NCBI GenBank assembly: GCA_947497085.1
Contig: CANMFE010000002.1
Location: forward strand, 310,001 to 374,000
DNA from: an uncultured Sphingomonadaceae bacterium
Lineage (GTDB): Bacteria > Pseudomonadota > Alphaproteobacteria > Sphingomonadales > Sphingomonadaceae
Direction: 5' to 3'
Length of the DNA: 64,000 bases
Positions 9,361 through 17,765 of this stretch are shown here, piece by piece; within the stretch, counting starts at the first letter, position 1; the number at the start of each line of letters is the position of its first letter. The notes beneath the pieces were generated by a model. That model had not been told where the DNA came from. It was given only the letters and a program-made list of their open reading frames with translations, and searched no databases. Position numbers and translations under genes: made by a program.

Positions 9361-9573
9361 GCTTTATGCGCACATCCTTTCGCTTGCCTATCTTGCTGTC
9401 AAACCCCGGATGAATCATTTTCATGACACGGGCATGACAATATGCAAGAAACTATGAACATGACCACCCTATCACCGTCAAGATGGCCTGTGCCACAATA
9501 TGTGGATAGTGTGGCAAATGCATCACTCTACAGGTGGTATAGGTGCCTGTTCTGGCTATGCGCCATTCTATTT

Positions 9574-9606
9574 CCGCTCACCCTGCGCCTGTCGAAGGGT
9601 GAGCGG
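9574..9606. repeat. 11-bp inverted repeat upstream of gluQ
   Basis: Perfect arms CCGCTCACCCT (9574-9584) and AGGGTGAGCGG (9596-9606) flank the loop GCGCCTGTCGA. It lies in the 275-nt gap between the HNH gene and gluQ. A shortened form of the same palindrome is at 17651-17667. The rest of the gap (9361-9573) shows no gene or clear signal. Confidence 0.65.
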
Positions 9607-9635
9607 TGCCGGAATAAGAGGCGGCAAGGAGGCAT

Positions 9636-10466
9636 ATGAGAACCCGCTTTGCCCCCAGTCCCAATGGATATCTGCATATGGGCCATGCGCTCTCGGCCGT
9701 GCTTGCGCATGATATGGCGCGCGCAGCGGATGGCGAATTCCACCTGCGCATCGAGGATATAGATGCGGGCCGCAGCCGGCCGGAATTTGTCGAAGCGATA
9801 CTGGCGGACCTCACCTGGCTGGGCCTGACATGGGATGCGGAGCCAGTGTTCCAGTCGGCACGGCTGGAGAGCTATGAAGCGGCAGCGGGCCAATTGCGCG
9901 ATATGGGGCTGCTCTATCCGTGCAGCTGCACCCGCTCCGAAATCAGGGCCGCCACGCACAAAGAAGGGCTGGAAGGTCCCGTCTATCCGGGCACCTGCCG
10001 CGATGGCAAGGCCGACCTGTCAAAGCAGCATGGCTGGCGGCTCGATATGGCGCGCGCTGCGGAGATTGCCGGGCCGCTGCACTGGCATGACGGATACGCC
10101 GGGGAAGTAAAAGCCGACCCGCAAGCATTTGGCGATGTGATATTGCTGCGCAAGGACGCGCCCGCCAGCTATCACCTCGCCGCTACGTTAGATGACGCGG
10201 CAGACGGCATGACGTATATTGTGCGCGGCATGGACCTGTTCACCGCCACGCATATCCACCGGTTGTTGCAGACGCTGCTGGACCTGCCCGTACCCGCCTA
10301 TTATCATCATGCGCTGCTGACGGGGGAGGATGGACGGAAACTGTCGAAAAGCGAAGACGCGCCGTCGCTTACTGAGCTGCGTCTGGACGCGGCAGATGGA
10401 CGGCAATTGGCAGATGATCTGCGCAGCGGCATATTTCCCGCTGGTATTTCGCGCGATAGTCCCTAA
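9636..10466 (+). CDS. gluQ: Glutamyl-Q tRNA(Asp) synthetase
   Basis: Activates glutamate and transfers it to the queuosine base at position 34 of tRNA(Asp). It is a truncated paralogue of glutamyl-tRNA synthetase that lacks the anticodon-binding domain. The 276-residue length fits. The HIGH-like motif is LHMGH (residues 13-17), RIEDID follows, and the KMSKS-like motif is KLSKS. The zinc site CSC...YPGTC is typical of the GluQ family. The start ATG 9636 has a full AAGGAGG Shine-Dalgarno. The HIG1-like gene follows 9 nt downstream, so the two are probably co-transcribed. Confidence 0.95.
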   Translation: MRTRFAPSPNGYLHMGHALSAVLAHDMARAADGEFHLRIEDIDAGRSRPEFVEAILADLTWLGLTWDAEPVFQSARLESYEAAAGQLRDMGLLYPCSCTRSEIRAATHKEGLEGPVYPGTCRDGKADLSKQHGWRLDMARAAEIAGPLHWHDGYAGEVKADPQAFGDVILLRKDAPASYHLAATLDDAADGMTYIVRGMDLFTATHIHRLLQTLLDLPVPAYYHHALLTGEDGRKLSKSEDAPSLTELRLDAADGRQLADDLRSGIFPAGISRDSP

Positions 10467-10475
10467 ATTGGGCGC

Positions 10476-10700
10476 ATGCAGACATTTCTTATCATAGTCA
10501 TAGTCGCGCTGGTGGTCATGGTGGTCATATCGCTGGTGCGTGGTCTCATTGCATTTATGCGCATGACGGAAGAGGATCTGAAATCCGATGGCGTCGGCAA
10601 ATCGCACCAGATGCAAAACAAGATGATGTTCAACCGCATCAAGTATCAGGCGCTGGCTGTGGTCGCGCTGGTCATTTTGATGATGGCCACCCGCGCCTGA
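10476..10700 (+). CDS. Twin-transmembrane HIG1-like small protein
   Basis: A 74-residue protein with two membrane helices (about 3-28 and 56-73) joined by a short polar loop that contains a HIG1-like segment, KMMFNRIKYQALAV. HIG1-type proteins in mitochondria associate with cytochrome oxidase; whether that holds here is not known. The gene sits between gluQ and the cobalamin adenosyltransferase gene, 29 nt before the latter. A HIG1 protein next to this adenosyltransferase is, to my knowledge, a recurrent arrangement in alphaproteobacteria. Confidence 0.82.
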   Translation: MQTFLIIVIVALVVMVVISLVRGLIAFMRMTEEDLKSDGVGKSHQMQNKMMFNRIKYQALAVVALVILMMATRA

Positions 10701-10729
10701 ACGGCTGAATATCGGAGCGGAGGCGAACG

Positions 10730-11305
10730 ATGGTCAAGCTCAACAAAATATACACCCGGACCGGCGATGACGGCACAACCGGCCTCGTCGACGGGTCGCG
10801 TGTTGCCAAGCATGATCCACGCATGGCAGCGATCGGTGATGTCGATGAGCTGAACAGCGTAATCGGTGTGGCCATAGTCGAAATGGACAAGGGCGAGGCG
10901 GCGAGCCAGCTCAGCATCATTCAAAATGATCTGTTTGATCTGGGCGCTGACCTTGCAACCCCGGCACAGGATGACGCGAATTTTGAGCCATCCGACATGG
11001 AGCTGCGTATTGTACCATCACAGGTAGAACGGCTTGAAAACGAAATTGATGTGATGAATGACGCGCTGGAACCCCTTGCCAGTTTTATCCTTCCAGGTGG
11101 CAGCAAAGCCGCAGCGGCCGTCCATGTGGCCCGCGCCATTGCCCGCCGCGCCGAACGCACGATAGCCGCCGCATCCGAAGACATGCCTATCAACCCGCAG
11201 GTGCGCGCCTATATCAACCGCCTGTCCGACTATCTGTTTGTCCTCGCCCGCTATCTGAACCGTGACAGCGGCGATCCGCTATGGGTGCCGGGCGGTTCGC
11301 GCTGA
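10730..11305 (+). CDS. Cob(I)yrinic acid a,c-diamide adenosyltransferase, PduO type
   Basis: Transfers the 5'-deoxyadenosyl group of ATP to cob(I)alamin to make coenzyme B12. The N-terminal ATP-binding motif YTRTGDDGTTGL (8-19), the central GDVDELNS and the C-terminal AIARRAERTI...NRLSDYLFVLARYLN are hallmarks of the PduO/MMAB family. The 191-residue length is normal. A GGAGG ribosome site precedes ATG 10730. No other corrin biosynthesis gene or B12 riboswitch is visible in this window, so the enzyme may serve salvage. Confidence 0.95.
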   Translation: MVKLNKIYTRTGDDGTTGLVDGSRVAKHDPRMAAIGDVDELNSVIGVAIVEMDKGEAASQLSIIQNDLFDLGADLATPAQDDANFEPSDMELRIVPSQVERLENEIDVMNDALEPLASFILPGGSKAAAAVHVARAIARRAERTIAAASEDMPINPQVRAYINRLSDYLFVLARYLNRDSGDPLWVPGGSR

Positions 11306-11383
11306 ATATATAAATCTTTTTGCCCGTTACGTCGTTTACTGCATCAGCATGGCGTGAAATTAACAGTTGACGCGCGGCAAAAT

Positions 11384-11398
11384 GTTCGCACAATGTTC
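11384..11398 (+). promoter_or_regulatory. LexA-box-like sequence before egtB
   Basis: GTTCGCACAATGTTC matches the alphaproteobacterial SOS operator pattern GTTC-N7-GTTC exactly. It lies just upstream of the egtB reading frame. A match of eight fixed bases is expected about once or twice by chance in a window this size on two strands, and egtB is not a known SOS gene, so this is only a candidate. Confidence 0.25.
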
Positions 11399-11400
11399 TG

Positions 11401-12729
11401 TTGAAGCAGTTTGGGAAAAGACCGATTGATAATGACGCGCATATAGTACCGGTCAGGCATGAAGGACTGAGGGACAATGACCTGCCCCTGCCTCCGCTCG
11501 CCGCACAATATAGCCGTGTTCGACAGCTGACCATCGCACTGACTTCGCCGCTGTCCGATGCCGATGCGACTGTGCAGTCTATGGAAGACGCTTCGCCCGC
11601 CAAATGGCATCTGGCGCACACCACATGGTTTTTTGAAACATTTATCTTGCGCGACCATGCCCCGGAATACCAGCCGTTCGATCCTGATTACCATTTCCTG
11701 TTCAACAGCTATTACGAGGCCGAGGGACAGCGCCATGCCCGGGCGCGGCGCGGGATGATAACACGGCCTTCGCTGCAGCAGATATTACGCTACCGCGCCC
11801 ATGTCGACAAAGCGATGCGCACGCTGCTTGAGAATCCGGGCAATGCCGAACAGCTTGTCATACTGGGTCTGAACCATGAGCAGCAGCATCAGGAACTGCT
11901 GATGACTGACATCAAGCACATGTTCGCGCAAAACCCGTTAAAGCCCGCCATGTTTGCGCGCGATGATGACCGCTACACATCATCCGAAACCCTGCTTGAG
12001 TGGATAGAAGGCCCATGCGGCATTGTGAAGATTGGCCATGACGGTGACGGCTTTGCCTTTGATTGCGAGGGGCCAAACCATGAAACCTTGCTGGCTCCGC
12101 ACGCCCTTGCCAGCCGCCCGGTGAGCAACGCGGAATGGATAGAGTTTATCGAAGATGGCGGCTATGACAATCCGCAGCACTGGCTGTCAGATGGCTGGGC
12201 CTGGGTGCAGGAGAATACAATCAGAGCGCCATTATATTGGGAAAAACAGGACAATGGTAGCTGGTGGTGGTTTACACTGACAGGCGATCATCCGGTCGAT
12301 CCGCATGCACCCGTCACACATATCAGCTTGTATGAAGCCGATGCCTATGCCAGCTGGGCCGGGGCGCGGCTGCCCACCGAAGCGGAATGGGAAAACGCGG
12401 CAGCGTTGCAGGACACGAGCCAAGGCAATTTCCTGAACGAATACGGGTCAGTCCGCCCAGTGAGCATGTATGGTGATGGTCGCGGCATGCGGCAGATGTT
12501 CGGCGATGTGTGGGAATGGACCGGTAGCGCGTACCGCCCCTATCCCGGCTTTCGCGCCGCCAAAGGCGCGGTTGGCGAATATAATGGCAAGTTCATGAGC
12601 GGGCAGTTCGTGCTGAAAGGTGGCAGCTGCGCTACGCCCGAAGGCCATATCCGCGCCAGTTACCGCAATTTCTTTTACCCGCACCAGCGCTGGCAATTCA
12701 CCGGATTGCGGCTTGCCAAAGACCTTTGA
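11401..12729 (+). CDS. egtB: Ergothioneine biosynthesis sulfoxide synthase EgtB
   Basis: Non-haem iron enzyme that joins hercynine to a cysteine-containing thiol with O2, forming the sulfoxide precursor of ergothioneine. The N-terminal DinB-like domain supplies the iron ligands (KWHLAHTTWFFE and HEQQHQE, His159/His163 in this numbering). The C-terminal formylglycine-generating-enzyme-like domain (about 225-442) ends in GGSCATPEGHIRASYRNFF. The gene pairs with egtD 40 nt downstream. The start is uncertain: TTG 11401 is the only usual start codon upstream of the domain in this frame and has no Shine-Dalgarno, whereas a good GAGGGA-ATG at 11477 lies in another frame. No egtA, egtC or egtE is nearby, so the thiol donor (gamma-Glu-Cys or Cys) is unknown. 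Confidence 0.93.
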   Translation: MKQFGKRPIDNDAHIVPVRHEGLRDNDLPLPPLAAQYSRVRQLTIALTSPLSDADATVQSMEDASPAKWHLAHTTWFFETFILRDHAPEYQPFDPDYHFLFNSYYEAEGQRHARARRGMITRPSLQQILRYRAHVDKAMRTLLENPGNAEQLVILGLNHEQQHQELLMTDIKHMFAQNPLKPAMFARDDDRYTSSETLLEWIEGPCGIVKIGHDGDGFAFDCEGPNHETLLAPHALASRPVSNAEWIEFIEDGGYDNPQHWLSDGWAWVQENTIRAPLYWEKQDNGSWWWFTLTGDHPVDPHAPVTHISLYEADAYASWAGARLPTEAEWENAAALQDTSQGNFLNEYGSVRPVSMYGDGRGMRQMFGDVWEWTGSAYRPYPGFRAAKGAVGEYNGKFMSGQFVLKGGSCATPEGHIRASYRNFFYPHQRWQFTGLRLAKDL

Positions 12730-12769
12730 CTTTCGCCTTTCCTCCCCGCAACTGCAAAAGCAGATTTCC

Positions 12770-13744
12770 ATGAGTGACATGCAACAAACCAGTGCCGCCC
12801 GTGCGGTGGACCCCGCTTTTCGCCGTGATATCCTGACCTGTTTCCGGGGCGCGCGCCGCGCCATCCCGGCACGCTGGCTATATGATCGCGCAGGTTCGGA
12901 ACTGTTCGAAGATATAACCGATCTGCCCGAATATTATCCCACCCGCACCGAAACCGCGCTGCTGGAAAAACATTGCGGTGAAATTGCCGATATGGGCGGG
13001 CACGGGAAAGTGGTTGTCGAGTTCGGCTCGGGTTCCTCCACCAAAACGCCGCACCTGCTGCGCGCGGTAAAGCCATCCGCCTATGTGCCGATAGATATTA
13101 GCGGTGATTTCCTGCGCGATTCCGCTGCCGCCTTACAGGAAGAGTTTCCCGGCCTGGATATCATTCCGGTCGAGGCCGATTTTATGGGTGACATCCACTT
13201 GCCCGAAGCTGTTCAGGACAGCCCCAAATTCGGTTTCTTCCCCGGCTCCACAATTGGCAACATGGTGCCGCGCACATCAGTCGACCTGCTGAAAAACATG
13301 CGCCGGACGCTGGGTGAAAATGCGATGCTGCTGATCGGTATGGACCGGGTAAAGTCCGAGGATATCCTCGTCCCCGCCTATGATGATGCGGCGGGCGTCA
13401 CGGCGGCGTTCAACCTCAACCTGCTCACCCGGATCAATCGAGAGCTGGAGGGCGATATTCCGGTGGACAAATTCCGGCATGTCGCCCGCTGGAATGACAA
13501 TTATGCGCGTATCGAAATGCATCTGGAGGCACAGGAGGACATGGGTTTTCACGTCGCCGGACAACCATTTCATATGGCGAAAGGCGAAACCATCCATACC
13601 GAAAACAGCCATAAATATGGAGAACGCGACGCCCGGCTATTGCTGCGCGCGGGAGGATGGGCACCGATTGGCGAATGGACCGACCCACAAGACTATTTCG
13701 CGCTGATCCTGGCCCAGGCCACGCCGTTCAACACCGCCCCGTGA
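12770..13744 (+). CDS. egtD: L-histidine N(alpha)-methyltransferase EgtD
   Basis: Trimethylates the alpha-amino group of histidine with three S-adenosylmethionine molecules to give hercynine, the substrate of EgtB. The SAM-binding motif VEFGSGSSTKT and the family block GFFPGSTIGNM are present, as is the histidine-binding C-terminal part FNLNLLTRINRELE. From ATG 12770 the protein has 324 residues, a standard length; the frame is open further upstream inside egtB but those residues do not belong. It probably forms a two-gene operon with egtB. Confidence 0.96.
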   Translation: MSDMQQTSAARAVDPAFRRDILTCFRGARRAIPARWLYDRAGSELFEDITDLPEYYPTRTETALLEKHCGEIADMGGHGKVVVEFGSGSSTKTPHLLRAVKPSAYVPIDISGDFLRDSAAALQEEFPGLDIIPVEADFMGDIHLPEAVQDSPKFGFFPGSTIGNMVPRTSVDLLKNMRRTLGENAMLLIGMDRVKSEDILVPAYDDAAGVTAAFNLNLLTRINRELEGDIPVDKFRHVARWNDNYARIEMHLEAQEDMGFHVAGQPFHMAKGETIHTENSHKYGERDARLLLRAGGWAPIGEWTDPQDYFALILAQATPFNTAP

Positions 13745-13820
13745 AATAAAACAGCAATTATCACCTTCAACCAATTCCGCTCATCGTGAAGCTGTCAGTA
13801 TCTCCGCCTTGTCCCTTTAG

Positions 13821-13905
13821 TCATTGCGAGGAGCAAAGCGACGCAGCAATCCAGAGACTACGTCTGCCACCTTGGATTGCCGCGCGGCTGCGCCGCTCGC
13901 AATGA
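13821..13905. repeat. CATTGCGAG-type palindromic intergenic repeat, copy 1
   Basis: An imperfect long palindrome in the gap between egtD and the DUF1176 gene. Outer arms are TCATTGCGAG (13821) and CTCGCAATGA (ending 13905). Inner matching segments are GCAATCCAG and TTGGATTGC. Related copies are at 28521-28605 and 57011-57105. It separates two convergent genes and may help end transcription. Confidence 0.7.
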
Positions 13906-13938
13906 CGTTTCCCTCTTAAGAGCAGCGCTATTTGAAAA

Positions 13939-15006
13939 TCAATATACCCGTGCCAGCTGCTTCAGCTCGCGTTTGACCTGCGCACGCCAGGTGGTCGGCC
14001 ACTGCCATACACCGCGGCATTTAGGCATGTTGGTGGCTTCGATAAGACGGAAGCGCGTGCCATCCCACACATAGCTTTGTGATGAGCCGCAATCGCCAAG
14101 GCCCCGCCCCTTGGCATAATTGCCCAATATGCCGTCCTCTACATTGAAAAACGCATTGACCAGTACCGGCGAGCCATCATCCGAAAAACCGCCGCCCGGA
14201 TTATAGTCAAACGGCGCACTGCGAAAGCGCCAGTCGCTGCGGCCCTTGCCTGATGGCCGCTCACCAATATAGGCCTTGCTCATGAAATTATAGGCGCCCG
14301 ATCCGCAGGCGATAAGCGCGACGACAATATCCCGGCCATCCTGCCGCGCCAATGGATAAACCTGATCCTTGGCGTATCCCAGTGCGCGCTGTTCTTCGCA
14401 GCCCGCTTTTTTCGCGAGTGCGGCCAACTGTTTCTCCCTTGGCAGTTTCTTTATCCGCGCCGCAGGTTGTTGCGTAATAAGCGGGAGCTGAGGAGCCCAG
14501 TCCTTCTCCCGGTGGCGGCCTTTGATTGACAATGCCGTGCGGGTCCGCGCCCTTTTCTGCCGTGCATCAATATAGCCCATTGCGGCAGCAGATCCCCTGA
14601 GCGAAATGCGCGCCAGCACGCCATCACCCACAGCATCCGTACCCGTGTTCATAATGGTCGCCGTGCGCCCACGCACCAGCATGCGCGCTATTTTCAGGCT
14701 GTCGCTGCCGCCCATGAAGAATATGCCTTCGCTGTCCAGCGAGCCTCTTGCCGCTTCACGTCCGTCGACCAGTAAAGCAACATCCTTTGCGGCGGCGGGC
14801 ATGGTGGATATACTGACCCGCAGCATCCCACCGCGTCCCGGCAAGCGCACGACGCGCAATGCAGTGTCTGTGCCATCGGACATGGAGCCTGCTTCACACG
14901 CCGCACCATTGTCGCAGGCCGCATACCAGTCGCGGTACACCTTGACGGCACCAGGCTGCGGCACTGCCACAGCAGCAGAGGCGGCAAGAATGAGCGCGGT
15001 GAACAT
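13939..15006 (-). CDS. DUF1176 domain-containing periplasmic protein
   Basis: A 355-residue protein with an N-terminal signal peptide (MFTALILAASAAVAVPQP). After it, YRDWYAACDNGAACEA near residue 25 and the C-terminal part GGFSDDGSPVLVNAFFNVEDG, ending in the Cys pair DCGSSQ...PKCRGVW, match the DUF1176 family. The family's function is unknown; the paired cysteines suggest disulfides in the periplasm. It stands alone, convergent with egtD and divergent from the 3-hydroxybutyryl-CoA dehydrogenase gene. Start ATG 15006. Confidence 0.88.
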   Translation of the reverse strand: MFTALILAASAAVAVPQPGAVKVYRDWYAACDNGAACEAGSMSDGTDTALRVVRLPGRGGMLRVSISTMPAAAKDVALLVDGREAARGSLDSEGIFFMGGSDSLKIARMLVRGRTATIMNTGTDAVGDGVLARISLRGSAAAMGYIDARQKRARTRTALSIKGRHREKDWAPQLPLITQQPAARIKKLPREKQLAALAKKAGCEEQRALGYAKDQVYPLARQDGRDIVVALIACGSGAYNFMSKAYIGERPSGKGRSDWRFRSAPFDYNPGGGFSDDGSPVLVNAFFNVEDGILGNYAKGRGLGDCGSSQSYVWDGTRFRLIEATNMPKCRGVWQWPTTWRAQVKRELKQLARVY

Positions 15007-15088
15007 ATCAATAGTCTAGCGCATAATCCCGGTTTCGACTAGACACCTTTATTATTCACCATGGCGGTTTTCAAAAAGGATAAAATTC

Positions 15089-15958
15089 ATGCATTCAGTC
15101 GCAGTTATCGGTGCCGGGCAAATGGGCGCAGGCATCGCGCAGGTCAGCGCACAATCGGGCTATAATGTCTATCTTTCCGATGTCAGTCTGGACATAGCGG
15201 AAAAGTCCAAGGGCTTTATCGGCAAGCAGCTGCAACGCCTGGTCGACAAGGAAAAGATTGAGGCCAAGGTGGCGCAAACCGCATTGTCACGCATTCAGCC
15301 GGTTGGTGAATATGCACCCATGGCCGATGCCGGGCTGATTATCGAAGCCGCGACCGAGCGCGAGGATATCAAGCGCCAGATTTTTGACGAAGTGGGCAAG
15401 GTGCTGGGTCATCAGGCAATCCTGGCATCCAACACATCTTCCATCCCCATCACCCGCATGGCGCAGGCCAGCCCCGATGCGGCGCGCTTTGTCGGGGTCC
15501 ATTTTTTCAACCCGGTGCCAATCATGGGCCTGATCGAGCTGATCCGCGGGCTTGCCACATCGGACAATACGGTGGAAACAGTTGAAAAATACGCGGGCGC
15601 CATTGGCAAGAAAGTCGTGCATTCCAATGATGCGCCGGGCTTTATCGTCAACCGCATATTGATGCCGATGCTGAATGAAGCCTGTTTCGCACTGGGTGAG
15701 GGCGTGGCCAATATCACCGATATCGACACCGCGATCACCATGGGGCTGAACCACCCGATGGGGCCGCTCACGCTGGCGGATTTTATCGGCCTCGACACCT
15801 GTCTCAACATCATCTCCGTACTTTATGGCAGCACCGGAGATCCTAAATTCCGCCCCGCGCCATTGCTGGTCAAATATGTTGAGGCTGGCTGGCTTGGCCG
15901 CAAAACGGGCAAGGGTTTTTACGACTATTCGGGCGAAAAACCCGTGCCCACGCGATAA
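15089..15958 (+). CDS. 3-hydroxybutyryl-CoA dehydrogenase
   Basis: Interconverts 3-hydroxyacyl-CoA (typically 3-hydroxybutyryl-CoA) and acetoacetyl-CoA with NAD(P), in short-chain fatty acid, butanoate or polyhydroxybutyrate metabolism. The Rossmann motif [11 protein letters not shown] is at residues 8-18. The catalytic His lies in [15 protein letters not shown], and the C-terminal domain ([12 protein letters not shown]...[18 protein letters not shown]) is complete. The 289-residue length is that of the single-domain enzyme. AAGGA precedes ATG 15089. The FAD oxidoreductase gene follows 15 nt downstream, likely in the same transcript. Confidence 0.95.
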   Translation: MHSVAVIGAGQMGAGIAQVSAQSGYNVYLSDVSLDIAEKSKGFIGKQLQRLVDKEKIEAKVAQTALSRIQPVGEYAPMADAGLIIEAATEREDIKRQIFDEVGKVLGHQAILASNTSSIPITRMAQASPDAARFVGVHFFNPVPIMGLIELIRGLATSDNTVETVEKYAGAIGKKVVHSNDAPGFIVNRILMPMLNEACFALGEGVANITDIDTAITMGLNHPMGPLTLADFIGLDTCLNIISVLYGSTGDPKFRPAPLLVKYVEAGWLGRKTGKGFYDYSGEKPVPTR

Positions 15959-15973
15959 GGGCGATAACCGCAG

Positions 15974-17599
15974 ATGGGAACGCAGCAGACTGGCACATAT
16001 GATGCGCTGATTATCGGCGCGGGGCATAACGGGCTGGTCTGCGCCTTTTACCTTGCGCGTGCCGGAATGAAGGTGCGCATTGTGGAAGCGCGGAGCGTGG
16101 TGGGCGGCTGCGCGGTAACCGAGGAATTTCACCCCGGCTTCCGCAATTCGGTGGCAAGCTACACAGTCAGCCTGCTGCAACCCAAAGTGATTCAGGACAT
16201 GGGCCTGATAAAACGCGGCTACCGTGTGATCGAACGGCCGATATCAAACCTGCTGCCGCTGCCGGATGGTGATTACCTGAAACTGGGTGGCGGGCTGGAA
16301 CGCACCAGGTCCGAATTTGCACGCTTTTCACAGCACGATGCAGAAGCCCTACCCGCTTATTACGATATGCTGGAGGATGCCGCCGAAGTGCTGCGTGATC
16401 TGGCGCTGCAGACACCTCCGGGTAGCGGCGGCGGACTGGCCAGTCTGGTGGATGCAGCGCGGCAGGGACGGCGATTCATGCGGCTCTCGATCGAACGGCA
16501 GCGCGAAGTGCTCGCCCTGTTTACCCGCAGCGCGCGCGAAGTGCTGGACCAATGGTTTGAAAGCGATCCGGTAAAGGCCGCTTTTGGATTTGACTCGGTG
16601 GTCGGCAATTATGCCAGCCCCGACACGCCGGGCAGCGCCTATGTCCTGCTGCACCACGTCTTTGGTGAGGTGAACGGCAACAAGGGATCATGGGGACATG
16701 TGATTGGCGGCATGGGCGCGATTACCGGCTATATGGCGGATGCCTGCCGCGAGCTTGGTATCGAAATCAGTCTGGGTTCACCGGTGGAGAGGGTCATTAC
16801 CGAAAACCGACAGGCCCACGGTGTGGAACTGGTAGATGGCTCAATTGTAATGGCCAAACGCATCATCGCCAATGTCGGGCCAAAGCTGCTATACGGGCGG
16901 ATGATTGACAATGCCGACCTGCCCCCCGCCTTCGTCCGGCATATGCAGGGATTCAAAACCGGCTCAGGCGCATTCCGCATGAATGTCGCACTGTCTGAAC
17001 TGCCCAAATTCACCTGTCACAGCGAACCTGGCGAACATCATAAAAGCGGCATCATCATCGCGCCCAGCCTGGATTATATGGACCGCGCTTTCACCGATGC
17101 CAAAGCGTATGGCTGGTCACAGGGCCCGATTGTCGAAATGCTGATACCCTCAACCGTCGATGACAGCCTGGCACCCGCAGGCCAGCATGTCGCCAGCCTG
17201 TTCTGCCAGCAATTCGCGCCCGTCCTGCCGGGCGGAAAAGACTGGGATGACCATGAAGACGCGGCGGCGGACACCATAATCGACACGGTGGAAAAGCATG
17301 CGCCCGGTTTCCGCGCGTCCATATTGGGCCGACAGGTGTTATCACCCAAGGGACTGGAACGTAAATTCGGATTGGCGGGCGGTGATATCTTCCATGGCCG
17401 TATGAGCCTGGACCAGCTCTGGGCCACGCGGCCCATGCTCGGCCATGCCGATTACCGCGGTCCGATCAAGGGGCTGTATATGTGCGGATCAGGCACGCAT
17501 CCCGGCGGCGGCGTCACCGGCGCCCCCGGCCATAACTGCGCACATGAAGTGCTGAAAGACACGGGCGTGCTAGGTTGGATACGGGCACAGCTGCGCTAA
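15974..17599 (+). CDS. CrtI/PYROXD2-like NAD(P)/FAD-dependent oxidoreductase
   Basis: A 541-residue flavoprotein of the phytoene-desaturase superfamily. The N-terminal dinucleotide fold IIGAGHNGLVCAFYLARAG with VRIVEAR is at about 13-40. The C-terminal FAD-contact segment is LYMCGSGTHPGGGVTGAPGHN. No carotenoid genes are nearby, and the sequence looks closer to the PYROXD2-like branch than to true phytoene desaturases, so the substrate is unknown. The 15-nt spacing after the 3-hydroxyacyl-CoA dehydrogenase suggests a shared role in oxidation of a lipid or CoA ester; that is inference. Confidence 0.9.
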   Translation: MGTQQTGTYDALIIGAGHNGLVCAFYLARAGMKVRIVEARSVVGGCAVTEEFHPGFRNSVASYTVSLLQPKVIQDMGLIKRGYRVIERPISNLLPLPDGDYLKLGGGLERTRSEFARFSQHDAEALPAYYDMLEDAAEVLRDLALQTPPGSGGGLASLVDAARQGRRFMRLSIERQREVLALFTRSAREVLDQWFESDPVKAAFGFDSVVGNYASPDTPGSAYVLLHHVFGEVNGNKGSWGHVIGGMGAITGYMADACRELGIEISLGSPVERVITENRQAHGVELVDGSIVMAKRIIANVGPKLLYGRMIDNADLPPAFVRHMQGFKTGSGAFRMNVALSELPKFTCHSEPGEHHKSGIIIAPSLDYMDRAFTDAKAYGWSQGPIVEMLIPSTVDDSLAPAGQHVASLFCQQFAPVLPGGKDWDDHEDAAADTIIDTVEKHAPGFRASILGRQVLSPKGLERKFGLAGGDIFHGRMSLDQLWATRPMLGHADYRGPIKGLYMCGSGTHPGGGVTGAPGHNCAHEVLKDTGVLGWIRAQLR

Positions 17600-17677
17600 A
17601 GCACCTCTGCCAGCTTTCAGTAACTATCCCTATCAGACAAAAGAGATCATCCGCTCAGGGTGAGCGGGGGAGGTGCT
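17600..17677. repeat. Nested inverted repeat after the FAD oxidoreductase gene
   Basis: Outer arms AGCACCTC (17600-17607) and GAGGTGCT (17670-17677) enclose an inner hairpin CCGCTCA-GGG-TGAGCGG (17651-17667). It starts directly after the stop codon at 17599. The inner palindrome looks like an internally shortened version of the 9574-9606 repeat. It may act as a terminator before the ABC transporter genes, though no T-run follows. Confidence 0.5.
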
Positions 17678-17765
17678 AAATCGTCCAAAGGGGTTAACTA
17701 CCCAATTTTCCATAGGACACTTTCTGCATGACATAGCGCGCGCTTTGCGCCATCTTCACCGGCCT

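Noticed and set aside
12620..12769. N-terminal extension of EgtD inside egtB
   Set aside because: Overlaps conserved egtB codons; ATG 12770 gives the standard EgtD length.
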